Below, piece after piece: positions 16,317 to 24,244 of a stretch of DNA of 64,000 nt (within the stretch, counting starts at the first letter, position 1; each line of letters opens with the position of its first letter). The position numbers were made by a program, and so were the translations under genes. The notes below the pieces were generated by a model. It saw nothing but the letters and a program-made list of their open reading frames with translations, was not told the DNA's origin and ran no database searches. This stretch comes from Actinophytocola xinjiangensis (GTDB taxonomy: Bacteria > Actinomycetota > Actinomycetes > Mycobacteriales > Pseudonocardiaceae), in the NCBI RefSeq assembly GCF_001921215.1, contig NZ_MSIF01000001.1, forward strand, positions 868,001-932,000, read 5' to 3'.

Positions 16317-16356
16317 CGGAATCAGTTCCGCTTTCACCTAAACGGAATGCGTTCCG
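16317..16356. promoter_or_regulatory. Paired TetR-type operators
   Basis: Two matching palindromes, CGGAATCAGTTCCG (16317-16330) and CGGAATGCGTTCCG (16343-16356), share CGGAA-N4-TTCCG with centres 26 bp apart. They fill the space between the divergent SDR and TetR genes and are the likely autoregulatory sites of the TetR protein. Confidence 0.7.
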
Positions 16357-16382
16357 GTTGTCAACTGGGTAGGCTGCGGCTC

Positions 16383-16928
16383 GTGACGCGTGAGCGGGCC
16401 GACGCCGCGAGAAACAGGGCGAAGATCCTGGCCGCCGCCGCGGACCTGGTGACCACGCGGGGCATCGAGGCGCTGGGCATGGCCGAGGTCGCCGCCGCGT
16501 CCGGCGTCGGCGTCGGCACCCTGTACCGGCGGTTCGGTGACCAGGCGGGGCTGGCGCACGCGTTGATCGACGCGTCGGAGCGGGAGTTCCAGCAGGCGTT
16601 CCTGTCCGGACCGCCCCCGCTGGGGCCGGGAGCGCCTCCCGAGGAGCGGATCCGCGCGTTCCTGCACGGCCTCACCGACCGGACCCTCGCCCAGCTGGAC
16701 CTGCTGCTGATGGCCGAGACAGCGGGCCCGTTCGCCCGTTTCGGCGGTGCCTACGAGGCCTACCACCACCACCTGGCGATGCTGATCACCCAGACCTGGC
16801 CGGACCTGGACGCCTCCTTCCAGGCGGATGCCCTCCTCGCGCCCCTGGCCGCGAACCTGGTCGCCCACCGAGGCCTGGACGGCCCGACGATCAAAGCAGG
16901 CCTCGACCGCCTCCTACCCAAGGCCTGA
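16383..16928 (+). CDS. TetR family transcriptional regulator
   Basis: A 181-residue repressor. The N-terminal HTH is clear: ILAAAADLVTTRGIEALGMAEVAAASG, split around residues 13-40, followed by VGVGTLYRRFGDQAGLAHALI. The variable C-terminal domain would bind the inducer. Start is GTG, seven bases after TAGGCT (16370-16375), which fits a leaderless transcript. Two CGGAA-N4-TTCCG operators lie just upstream, so it probably represses itself and the divergent SDR/sugE operon. Confidence 0.9.
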   Translation: MTRERADAARNRAKILAAAADLVTTRGIEALGMAEVAAASGVGVGTLYRRFGDQAGLAHALIDASEREFQQAFLSGPPPLGPGAPPEERIRAFLHGLTDRTLAQLDLLLMAETAGPFARFGGAYEAYHHHLAMLITQTWPDLDASFQADALLAPLAANLVAHRGLDGPTIKAGLDRLLPKA

Positions 16929-17099
16929 CCCGAGGCACTCGGGGTCAGTCCTGCGACAGGTCCACCCAGGAATGGGCACACGCCGGATCGGACCAGGTTC
17001 CCGCAACGGTGGCGAGGAGCCGGCCGCGCCTCACCGGTGCGGGGGCGTTCAATGGCCGGCCGGGGACCGGTCCCGCACCGGTCGGGTCATGGTGTCCCG

Positions 17100-17639
17100 G
17101 TGAACCGGACAGTCGTCTGCGCCGTGCTTGTCGGCACCGTCCTCGCGGGGTGCGCGTCCCCCGACGCCGCCTCGCCGTCACCGACGTCCGCCACGTCGCC
17201 GCCGCCGTCCGTGTCGCCGATGGAGAGCTGGGTGTCGCTGGTGTGCGTGGCGGAGCTGATGCACGCGCTCGACCCGACCCTGCTGCGCCCCCCGGCCACC
17301 GACGCCGACACCCTGCCGGAGGCGAAGCGCCGCATGCGCCAGTGGACGGCCGCGGTCGCCGAGGGAGCCACGACCATGGTCGCCGAGCTCGACGAGATCG
17401 GGCCGCCGCCCGAAGGCGGCGCGCTCGCGAAGGCGTTCGACGAGCACCGAGGGCGCTACGCCGATCTCGCCGACGTCGCGGGCACCAGCGGCGCGTTCGT
17501 CGACGCCGTGCGGTCGAAGGCGGACCTGGACACCGCGGCGACCCTCGTGCAACTGCCGATGCTGGCCGCCACCACCGGCCTGGACACCAACCCCGTCTTC
17601 AGCGACCTGGCCAGGGAGAACCCACTGTGCGGACCGTGA
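17100..17639 (+). CDS. Small lipoprotein, tandem copy 1
   Basis: A 179-residue exported lipoprotein of unknown function. A short signal peptide ends in the lipobox VLAGC, followed by a Ser/Pro/Thr-rich spacer. The mature domain has a conserved-looking Cys (SLVCVAEL), an IGPPP element and a C-terminal Cys (PLCGP), so a disulfide is plausible. The GTG start gives the best signal peptide. The downstream gene encodes a related lipoprotein and overlaps it by 13 bases. Confidence 0.75.
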   Translation: MNRTVVCAVLVGTVLAGCASPDAASPSPTSATSPPPSVSPMESWVSLVCVAELMHALDPTLLRPPATDADTLPEAKRRMRQWTAAVAEGATTMVAELDEIGPPPEGGALAKAFDEHRGRYADLADVAGTSGAFVDAVRSKADLDTAATLVQLPMLAATTGLDTNPVFSDLARENPLCGP

Positions 17640-18196
17640 TCACCGTCCTGGCCGCCGCCGTCCTCGCCGCCGTCCTTGCCGCCGGCTGCTCCGCCGGTCC
17701 CGCGACCACCCCGGGCCCGGCCCCCACCACAACCTCCCCACCACCGGCGACGACCACCACGACCCCGCCGCCGCCTCCCGACCCGGCCGTTGCCTGGCTG
17801 GACCAGGTGTGCACCGAGCTCCAGGGGATCCCGATCGGCGTGGCACCGCCCCCACAGCCGGGCAACACCCTGGAGGACCTCAAGCGCGAGGGCGCCAACC
17901 TCGTCGACGTGGCCCGCCAGCCGCTCACCGCGCTGGTCACCGAGCTCAACCGGATCGGCCCACCGCCCACCCCGGCACTACGTGCCGCCTACGCCGACCT
18001 ACGCCGACCGCTCGACGGCCTGCTCAACCGCCTCAACACCCTCGTCGCCGACATCAGGGCCACCCAACCCGGAGAACCGCTCGTGTCCCTCCCCGACCTG
18101 GCCACGTTGGCCACCAACGCCTGGGACACCGCGCGCCAGGCGGTGCACATCGACCCGTCACTGAGCCCGATCGCCGCCCAGACCACCAGCTGCTAG
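17627..18196 (+). CDS. Small lipoprotein, tandem copy 2
   Basis: A 189-residue lipoprotein with signal peptide MRTVITVLAAAVLAAVLAAGC and a long Pro/Thr-rich spacer. The mature part repeats the architecture of copy 1: a Trp-x(4)-Cys segment (WLDQVCTEL), an LNRIGPPP element and a terminal Cys (TTSC). The GTG at 17627 was preferred over GTG 17636 because it provides the n-region Arg and sits seven bases after AGGGAG. The shared pattern suggests tandem duplication; function is unknown. Confidence 0.75.
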   Translation: MRTVITVLAAAVLAAVLAAGCSAGPATTPGPAPTTTSPPPATTTTTPPPPPDPAVAWLDQVCTELQGIPIGVAPPPQPGNTLEDLKREGANLVDVARQPLTALVTELNRIGPPPTPALRAAYADLRRPLDGLLNRLNTLVADIRATQPGEPLVSLPDLATLATNAWDTARQAVHIDPSLSPIAAQTTSC

Positions 18197-18340
18197 CTCG
18201 ACCGAAGAGGCCGCTGCTTCCCCTGTGGTGAACGGCCGCCCACGGATTCCCTGACTGCCGTCAGATGTACGTCCCCTTCACGTCCCATCCACGCGCGGGC
18301 GGAACCCTACGTCGCGCCAACCTGGATGGAACGGAGCACA

Positions 18341-18925
18341 GTGAGAGTTTTCCTGAACTACCGAACCGACGACGAGGGGAGTACGGCGCTCGCGGTGTCC
18401 CGGTACCTGTGCGAACGGATCGGTGAACCCAACGTCTTCCTCGACAAGCGGTCCATCGACCCGGGGACGCTGTTCGACGACGCGATCCTGCGCAACCTCT
18501 GGCGCAGCGACGTGTTGGTGGCGATCATGGGTCGCGACTGGCTCGGGTTCCCCGGTCGTGCCGGCGGTCGTGCCATCGACGACCCTGAGGACTGGGTCCG
18601 CCGCGAACTGGTCGAGGCGCTGACCCACCAGGTCCGGATCGTGCCGTTCCTGGTCGGGGGCGCACCCCGGCTGGTCAGTGACGACCTGCCGCCCGAACTC
18701 GTCGATCTGGTCCGGTACCAGGACGTGCGGTTCGAACTCCGCACCCCGGAGGCGGCCTTCGCCCGCCTCGACCGGATCCTCGGCCTGCCCGACGCTGACG
18801 AGCCGGCTCGCGGCCGTGGCCGGTCCGGCGGCATCGGGTCGGTACGCGGCAACCGCAACATCTCCATCACCGACCCGCGCGGAGCGGTGACCATCGGAGA
18901 TCCGTTCCCCAGGAACGAGACATGA
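18341..18925 (+). CDS. TIR-domain protein with C-terminal glycine-rich motif
   Basis: A 194-residue cytoplasmic protein. Residues 1-150 form a TIR domain: VRVFLNYRTDD as beta-A/box 1, NVFLDKRSIDPGTLF as the BB-loop region, RSDVLVAIMGRDW and DPEDWVRREL, where Glu89 is the expected catalytic Glu of NADase-type TIRs. A flexible linker leads to a C-terminal motif at residues 162-185 (SGGIGxVxG, then NISITDPxGxVxI). The same motif recurs at the N-terminus of the next protein. GGAG lies four bases before the GTG start; ATG 18326 is an alternative. The ATGA overlap with the partner gene implies fixed stoichiometry. An NAD-consuming immune effector is the most likely role. Confidence 0.85.
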   Translation: MRVFLNYRTDDEGSTALAVSRYLCERIGEPNVFLDKRSIDPGTLFDDAILRNLWRSDVLVAIMGRDWLGFPGRAGGRAIDDPEDWVRRELVEALTHQVRIVPFLVGGAPRLVSDDLPPELVDLVRYQDVRFELRTPEAAFARLDRILGLPDADEPARGRGRSGGIGSVRGNRNISITDPRGAVTIGDPFPRNET

Positions 18926-20985
18926 GCGGAACCGAGATCGTGGAGGCGCGGGTCCACGAGGACGACTGGATCGAGGACGGGCCCGCCGACGGTCAGTCGG
19001 GCGGGATCGGGGAGGTGTGGGGAGACCACAACATCAGCATCACCGATCCCTCGGGCGGAGTCTCGATCATCGAACGGGTGCAGTTCTACGTCCAGTCCAG
19101 CACCGCGGAGCCGGGAACTGGCCGTTCGCGGCGGCTCGTGCCCGAGGACATCCTCACCGACCTCACCGCGCGCTTCGTCGTCACACCCGGCTACGGGGAC
19201 CTGGTCCGACGTCTTCGCGAGCCCGCGACGGTCGTCATCTCCGGGGAGCCCGGCTCCGGCCGGCACGCCGCCGCGCTGATGGTGTTGAAGGAGTCCGGCA
19301 CCGGAGCGACCCGGTTCCGGGAACTGCCCGACGACGGCGACGTCGATGAGCCGGTCTTCGACGAGGACGCCATCGAGTCGGGCGAACGACTGCTCCTCGA
19401 TCTGTCCTCGGTGACGAATCCGCTTCCCGGCAAGGTGCTCGCCACCATCCGCTCCTACCGGGCGAGGGTCGCCGAGCGGCAGGCCTACCTCGCGATCGTC
19501 CTGGCCCCGGAGCTGCACCACGTCGGCGCCGAGCTGGGCACCGAGGTGGTGCACATCAGCAGACCGAACGGCAGGGAGGTCTTCCTCCGCCACCTGCGAG
19601 CCTCCGGCATCGAGGTCGATGAGCACGAGTTGCGGGACGAGAAGCTCACCGGGCACCTCACCCAGGACCCGATGCGCCACGTCGCCGCACTCGCCGGGCG
19701 GGTGCGGTCGGCCCGCCTGGCGGCGGGCGGAGCTGGTGGGTTGCCGGCGTGGCTCGCCGCCGCGCTGGCGCCCGACACCCAACGCGACGCGGCCGCGCGG
19801 TTCGTGAAGGACAATCCGGACGGCCGGGTACGGGCGTTGCTGCTCGCCGCCGCGCTGTTCGAGGACGCGGCCCCTGAGGCCGTGGCGTTCGCCGCGACGG
19901 CGCTGCTCGAGGTCGTCGGGTACCCGGCCCACGACGAGCACCGGCTCAACCTGCCCGACCTCGCGGAGGCTCTCGCCGGGGTGGACGCGTCGGTCGGAGA
20001 CGGCCGGGTGCGGTTCCGGTCGCTGGGCTTCGGTGACGCTGTGCGGACACACTTCTGGGGCATGTTCCCGGATCTGCGCATCGACCTGCGTCGGTGGCTC
20101 GACCGGTGCGTGCAGCCGAGGTGGTTGTCGGCCGACGCCCGGACGGCCGCGTTCTCGCGTTACACGGACCAGTCCCTGTGGCTCGGTCACCCGGAGGACG
20201 TGTGCGCGCTGGTCGAGCTGCAGGCCCGCCGCTCTCCGCTGGGGCTGGACCAGCGGCTCGACGCGGCCGGTGCGGCCCTCACCCGAGGACTGCTGAGCGA
20301 GCACGGCTCGTGGTTTCGACGCCGGATCTACCACTGGGCGCTCGATCGCGGCCTGTGGCCGAGTTTGGCGAGACTGCTCGTCGGCCTCTGTGTCGGGGTG
20401 ATCGCACCGGGCCAGCCGCAGCAGGCGTTGGTGCGACTGCGGCACTTCACGCGCCATCAGCAGCCCGCCGTCGTCGCGGAGGCACGTGCGGCGCTGACCG
20501 AGCTCGCCGCCAACGGCCTGTTCGCCCGTCACCTCCTTGCCCGAATCCACGACGACCTGACCGGCGACCGGCCGACGGAGGTCGACTACGACCTGTTCAC
20601 CGACATCGCCGACCCCGTCCGGCTGTCAGCGGGTGCTGGCAGGTTTCCGCACGTGGCTGACCCGGCCGTCGCCACCATGCTGGCCGCCGGCTGGGCCGCC
20701 GTGCTGTCGGACCGGCCCTACGACCAGGTCGCCGTCGCGGTCGGCCGGTGGCTCGACGCCCACGCCGAGCAACCTCACCGCGACGCACTGCTGGCCGTCC
20801 TCGCGGCTGCCGCCCGGAAGAACACCCGGGCGCGGGCCGTGCTCTACGCGGTGTCCCGGGACTGGATCGTGTCGTCACCGCCGGACAAGCGCCGCGACCG
20901 GCTGCCCACCGCGGCCCTCCTGCGGCAGATGTGCACGCGGGTCTCCACCCCACCGACCAGAGCGACGCAGGGAGTCACCCAGTGA
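18922..20985 (+). CDS. Large STAND-like protein sharing the TIR protein's motif
   Basis: A 687-residue protein, not assignable to a named family. Residues 26-49 hold SGGIGEVWG then NISITDPSGGVSI, matching the TIR protein's C-terminus at 17 of 24 positions. A P-loop-like fold follows: GEPGSGRH at 108-115 is a degenerate Walker A (Lys to Arg, Ser/Thr to His), and RLLLDL ending at Asp160 resembles Walker B. Residues from about 260 on are Ala/Leu/Arg-rich and helical, consistent with HEAT/ARM or TPR-like sensing repeats. It overlaps both neighbours by single stop/start junctions. The likely role is sensor or scaffold for the TIR effector (inference). Confidence 0.78.
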   Translation: MSGTEIVEARVHEDDWIEDGPADGQSGGIGEVWGDHNISITDPSGGVSIIERVQFYVQSSTAEPGTGRSRRLVPEDILTDLTARFVVTPGYGDLVRRLREPATVVISGEPGSGRHAAALMVLKESGTGATRFRELPDDGDVDEPVFDEDAIESGERLLLDLSSVTNPLPGKVLATIRSYRARVAERQAYLAIVLAPELHHVGAELGTEVVHISRPNGREVFLRHLRASGIEVDEHELRDEKLTGHLTQDPMRHVAALAGRVRSARLAAGGAGGLPAWLAAALAPDTQRDAAARFVKDNPDGRVRALLLAAALFEDAAPEAVAFAATALLEVVGYPAHDEHRLNLPDLAEALAGVDASVGDGRVRFRSLGFGDAVRTHFWGMFPDLRIDLRRWLDRCVQPRWLSADARTAAFSRYTDQSLWLGHPEDVCALVELQARRSPLGLDQRLDAAGAALTRGLLSEHGSWFRRRIYHWALDRGLWPSLARLLVGLCVGVIAPGQPQQALVRLRHFTRHQQPAVVAEARAALTELAANGLFARHLLARIHDDLTGDRPTEVDYDLFTDIADPVRLSAGAGRFPHVADPAVATMLAAGWAAVLSDRPYDQVAVAVGRWLDAHAEQPHRDALLAVLAAAARKNTRARAVLYAVSRDWIVSSPPDKRRDRLPTAALLRQMCTRVSTPPTRATQGVTQ

Positions 20986-22079
20986 TGGTGAGCGACAAGG
21001 CCTACCTGACCGTCACCGCCGTGGTGTCGGTCCTCGTCCTCATGCTGGCGTCTCTCACGGGCGTGGCGTGGTGGCTGTCCGTACCGTTCTGCCTGTTGAT
21101 CATGGTTGGCGGCCTGCTCGCGAAACGCCACGTCGAGAACAAGCGGGTGGTGGCACCTGCGCCGCCTTCGATGTCCTACCAGCCGCCGCCCCCGCCGGCG
21201 ACCGTGTCCGTCCAGGGAATCGCGTTGCCGAGTGCGCACCCCGACTACCGATTCCTGTTGCACGGCACCATTGTGTGGCGACTTCCCGGCCCGCACGCGA
21301 GCCCGCACCCGCGTCCGGAACAACTCGCGATCGATGCGCTTCGGGAACGGGCGGCGCGGTTCACCGAGGGCGAGTCGCCGGCCGACGTCGACCTGCTGGC
21401 GACCCGCCTGGGAACCGAGCTGTCCTTCCCTCGGCCGGACCGGACCGGAACGCTCGAGGTCTGGGCGCAGGACACGATCCTGGCGATCCCGGACGATGAC
21501 CGCGTCCGGCTGAACAAGATCGCCGCGGTCCGCAAGAACGAGGAGGTCTGGGACCATGAGCGGGCGTATGAACGGAACAAGCGCGCCTACCTGCGCGACG
21601 ACGTTCTCACGACGACGAGCAGTGCGGTCGTGTGGTGGCTGGCGCAGGACACCACGCGTGTCAGCGACACGGTCAGCCTGATCGGCACCCTCGCCCAGTT
21701 GGTGGCCGCTGCCCAGAACCGCGAGGTCGAACCGCTGTTCCAGTCGTTCGTTCGCGACCTGTCCGAGGCTGGGGAGATCGTCGAGCGCGGCGCGGACACC
21801 GAACCGGATCCGGACCTCGACGCACTGGACCGGTTGATGGCCAACCTCGTGCCGGACGATTCCGGACCCGAGCAGGCCGACCTGGCCGACCGACTCGCGG
21901 GAATCGCCGAGGAGGCGGGGGCCACCGACCTCGCCAGCGTGATCCGCGAACGGTTCGGTGCGCCCGTCTTCACCGAGCAGGACTCGTGGTTCGCCGGGTT
22001 GGCGGCCCAACCGGGTGCGCCGGGTCCCCAGGACTCGTCCCCTGGCACGAACGGAACGTCCCCACCCGCCGCTGGATAG
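20985..22079 (+). CDS. Two-TM membrane protein of the TIR operon
   Basis: A 364-residue protein of unknown family. Two transmembrane helices lie at the N-terminus (about residues 6-28 and 31-46), followed by a Pro-rich linker (PPPPP near 65) and a cytoplasmic domain. That domain has a charged helical core around NKIAAVRKNEEVWDHERA and a VVWWLAQD segment, and the C-terminal tail is acidic. The ATG shares its A with the previous stop codon (TGATG). Membrane anchoring and tight coupling suggest it localises the TIR/STAND-like complex or acts as a membrane effector, but no motif proves this. Confidence 0.75.
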   Translation: MVSDKAYLTVTAVVSVLVLMLASLTGVAWWLSVPFCLLIMVGGLLAKRHVENKRVVAPAPPSMSYQPPPPPATVSVQGIALPSAHPDYRFLLHGTIVWRLPGPHASPHPRPEQLAIDALRERAARFTEGESPADVDLLATRLGTELSFPRPDRTGTLEVWAQDTILAIPDDDRVRLNKIAAVRKNEEVWDHERAYERNKRAYLRDDVLTTTSSAVVWWLAQDTTRVSDTVSLIGTLAQLVAAAQNREVEPLFQSFVRDLSEAGEIVERGADTEPDPDLDALDRLMANLVPDDSGPEQADLADRLAGIAEEAGATDLASVIRERFGAPVFTEQDSWFAGLAAQPGAPGPQDSSPGTNGTSPPAAG

Positions 22080-22092
22080 ACGAAGGCGCCGG

Positions 22093-23550
22093 TCACCGGA
22101 TGACCGGCCGCGCCGCGACGTGGGCCTGGTCGGTGACCGGCCTGCCGGCCAGTGCGGTGAGCGTGTCCCGCAGCGCGGTCGGGTCCGGGGTGCCGGTGAA
22201 GATCTTCGCCACGTAGCCGTCGGGGCGGACGAGAACCGTGTCGGTGCGCGGTTGTGCCGGGGTGACGACCCGCACGCGGTCGTCCCAGCCGGTGAGGTCG
22301 GCGGCGCCCACGAGTACGAAACGGCCGCCGCGCAGGGCTTCGTACAGTCGGGTGCCGTCGGCGAGGGGCAGGTCGGGCTGGCGGGTGCCGGTCAGCCGGT
22401 GCTCGCCGGCGGGGGCGGGGTAGCGGAAACCCAGCGCTGTCAGGCGGCCGGTGAGCGTGCGGTGGATGGCGGGGACGCGCAGGGCGATGCCGCCGACCAT
22501 CCCGCGCAGCGCACGCGTGACACGGGACCGCGCCATCGCCAGCCGGATCAGGGTGCCGCTGATCCGCAGGACCTCCTCGCCGACCGGGTGGCGTTCGGTC
22601 TGGTACGTGTCGAGCAGGGCGTCGGGCGCGCCGTGGAGCACCGCCGCCAGCTTCCAGCTCAGGTTCGCCGCGTCCTGAAGGCCGGTGTTCATGCCCATTC
22701 CGCCGGCGGGGGAGTGGACGTGGGCGGCGTCGCCGGCCAGGAACACCCGACCCAGGCGGTAGTGCGGTGCCTGCCGTTCGTCGCTGTGGAAGCGGGACAG
22801 CCAGCGGGCCTCGTACATGCCGAAGTCGGTGCCCAGCGCCCGCCTGGTGATCGCGCGGACCTCGTCGAGCTCCAACGGGGTGTCGTCGGTGACGTCGCCG
22901 CGCCGGTCCCACGCGAAGACCCGCCACCACCCGTCGCCGAACGGGGCGATGAACGTGAACTCCGAGCCGGAACCGTTGACTGTCAACGTGTCCGGCGGTG
23001 TCTCGCGCAACCGCACGTCCGCCAGCATGATCGACTTCAGCACCGACCTGCCGGGGAACGGCTGGCCGAGGGCGTCGCGCACCGCGCTGTGGAAGCCGTC
23101 GGCGCCGACCACGTAATCCGCGCGGTAGGTCCCGCCTGTCGTGTCGACCTCGGCGCCGGTGGCGTCCTGGCGCACCGCGGTCACCGCAGCGTCGTACACG
23201 ATCTTCGCCCCGGCCTCGACCGCCCGCGCCAGCAACGCACGCTCCACGTTGTACTGCGGGGTCACCAGCATGTAAGGGAACCGGCTCGCCAGCCTGCCGA
23301 GGTCCACGCGCACGCGCCTGAACAGCTCGACGCTGGTGACGCGCCCGACCCCCGTGCGGTCCAGCTCCTCGACCAGGCCCCTGGCGTCCAGCATCTCCAG
23401 GGTGCGGGCGTGCACGGCGAACGCCCGCGACAGGTTCGACACCCGGCCGTCGCGCTTGTCCAGCACGGTCACCGTGACACCGGATTCGGCCAGGTCGCCC
23501 GCCAGCAGCAGTCCGGTGGGGCCCGCGCCGACCACGATCACCTCGGACAT
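22093..23550 (-). CDS. FAD-dependent aromatic-ring-hydroxylase-type monooxygenase
   Basis: A 485-residue group A flavoprotein monooxygenase (PheA/TfdB or polyketide-hydroxylase type). The FAD motif is VVGAGPTGLLLAGDLAESG near the N-terminus, DYVVGADGFHSAVR is the DG motif, and GRVFLAGDAAHVHSPAGGMGMNTG is the GD motif, split across residues about 275-298. A thioredoxin-like C-terminal domain follows. AAGGAGG precedes the ATG. It is divergent from a TetR gene with several operator palindromes between them. Such pairs often encode antibiotic-inactivating or tailoring monooxygenases; the substrate is unknown. Confidence 0.92.
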   Translation of the reverse strand: MSEVIVVGAGPTGLLLAGDLAESGVTVTVLDKRDGRVSNLSRAFAVHARTLEMLDARGLVEELDRTGVGRVTSVELFRRVRVDLGRLASRFPYMLVTPQYNVERALLARAVEAGAKIVYDAAVTAVRQDATGAEVDTTGGTYRADYVVGADGFHSAVRDALGQPFPGRSVLKSIMLADVRLRETPPDTLTVNGSGSEFTFIAPFGDGWWRVFAWDRRGDVTDDTPLELDEVRAITRRALGTDFGMYEARWLSRFHSDERQAPHYRLGRVFLAGDAAHVHSPAGGMGMNTGLQDAANLSWKLAAVLHGAPDALLDTYQTERHPVGEEVLRISGTLIRLAMARSRVTRALRGMVGGIALRVPAIHRTLTGRLTALGFRYPAPAGEHRLTGTRQPDLPLADGTRLYEALRGGRFVLVGAADLTGWDDRVRVVTPAQPRTDTVLVRPDGYVAKIFTGTPDPTALRDTLTALAGRPVTDQAHVAARPVIR

Positions 23551-23578
23551 GTCCGCCTCCTTAGGTCAACACTTGTTT

Positions 23579-23634
23579 GCCAACGTCTGTTGGCAACGAT
23601 AGGACGGCCGAACTCGACATGTCAACACGTGTTG
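23579..23634. promoter_or_regulatory. Cluster of TetR-type operators
   Basis: GCCAACGTCTGTTGGC (23579-23594) is a perfect 6-4-6 palindrome and CAACACGTGTTG (23623-23634) a perfect 12-mer within GTCAACACGTGTTGGC. Half-site-like copies flank them (TCAACACTTGTTTGCC from 23566, and AGTTGTTGGC before the TetR ATG). The set lies between the divergent monooxygenase and TetR genes and probably represses both. Confidence 0.7.
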
Positions 23635-23650
23635 GCCTACAGTTGTTGGC

Positions 23651-24238
23651 ATGACGGAGGCGGGGAGCACGGAGACCACCAGGGCGCGCCGCTCGGACGC
23701 GACGAGGGCGGCGATCCTCACGGCCGCGCGGGAACGCTTCGCGGCGGAGGGCTACGAGCGGGCCACGATCCGGGCGATCGCCGCCGACGCGCGCATCGAC
23801 CCGTCGATGGTCATGCGCTACTACGGCAACAAGGAGAAGCTGTTCGCCGCCGCCGCGGAGTTCGACCTTCGGCTACCGGACCTGACCGAGGTGCCGCGCG
23901 CGGAGGTCGGGGCCCGGCTGACTGGTCACCTCGTCGACCGCTGGGAGCACGACGACACGCTCATGGCACTACTGCGGGCGGCGGTCACCAACCAGGCCGC
24001 GGCCGAGCGCATGCGCGTGCTCTTCGCGACCCAGCTCGGGCCCACGGTCGCGGCGCTGGTCGAGGACCCGGCCGAGGCCCCGGAGCGGGCCGGGCTGGTC
24101 GCCACCCAGGCACTGGGGTTCGCGCTGACCAGGTACGTGCTGTGCCTGCCGTCGGTCGTCGCGCTGGACCGGGCCGCCGTCGTGGCGTGGCTGGGCCCCA
24201 CCCTGCAGCGGTACCTGACCGGCGAGCAGGGGGAGTAG
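23651..24238 (+). CDS. TetR family transcriptional regulator
   Basis: A 195-residue repressor with N-terminal HTH: AAILTAARERFAAEG, YERATIRAIAADA and the recognition part IDPSMVMRYYGNKEKLF, which is typical of the AcrR/TetR subgroup. The C-terminal ligand domain resembles TetR_C proteins ending in a helical dimer interface. TACAGT (23638-23643) lies seven bases before the ATG, which fits a leaderless transcript. It probably controls the divergent flavin monooxygenase through the palindrome cluster between them. Confidence 0.92.
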   Translation: MTEAGSTETTRARRSDATRAAILTAARERFAAEGYERATIRAIAADARIDPSMVMRYYGNKEKLFAAAAEFDLRLPDLTEVPRAEVGARLTGHLVDRWEHDDTLMALLRAAVTNQAAAERMRVLFATQLGPTVAALVEDPAEAPERAGLVATQALGFALTRYVLCLPSVVALDRAAVVAWLGPTLQRYLTGEQGE

Positions 24239-24244
24239 CCGGCC

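Noticed and set aside
15236-16330. Guanidine riboswitch for the SugE/Gdx-type gene
   Set aside because: The gene is second in an operon behind an SDR with TetR-type operators; no ykkC-like conserved elements were seen in the leader.
22080-22092. Terminator between the TIR operon and the convergent monooxygenase gene
   Set aside because: Only 13 bases separate the stop codons and no stable hairpin could be built.
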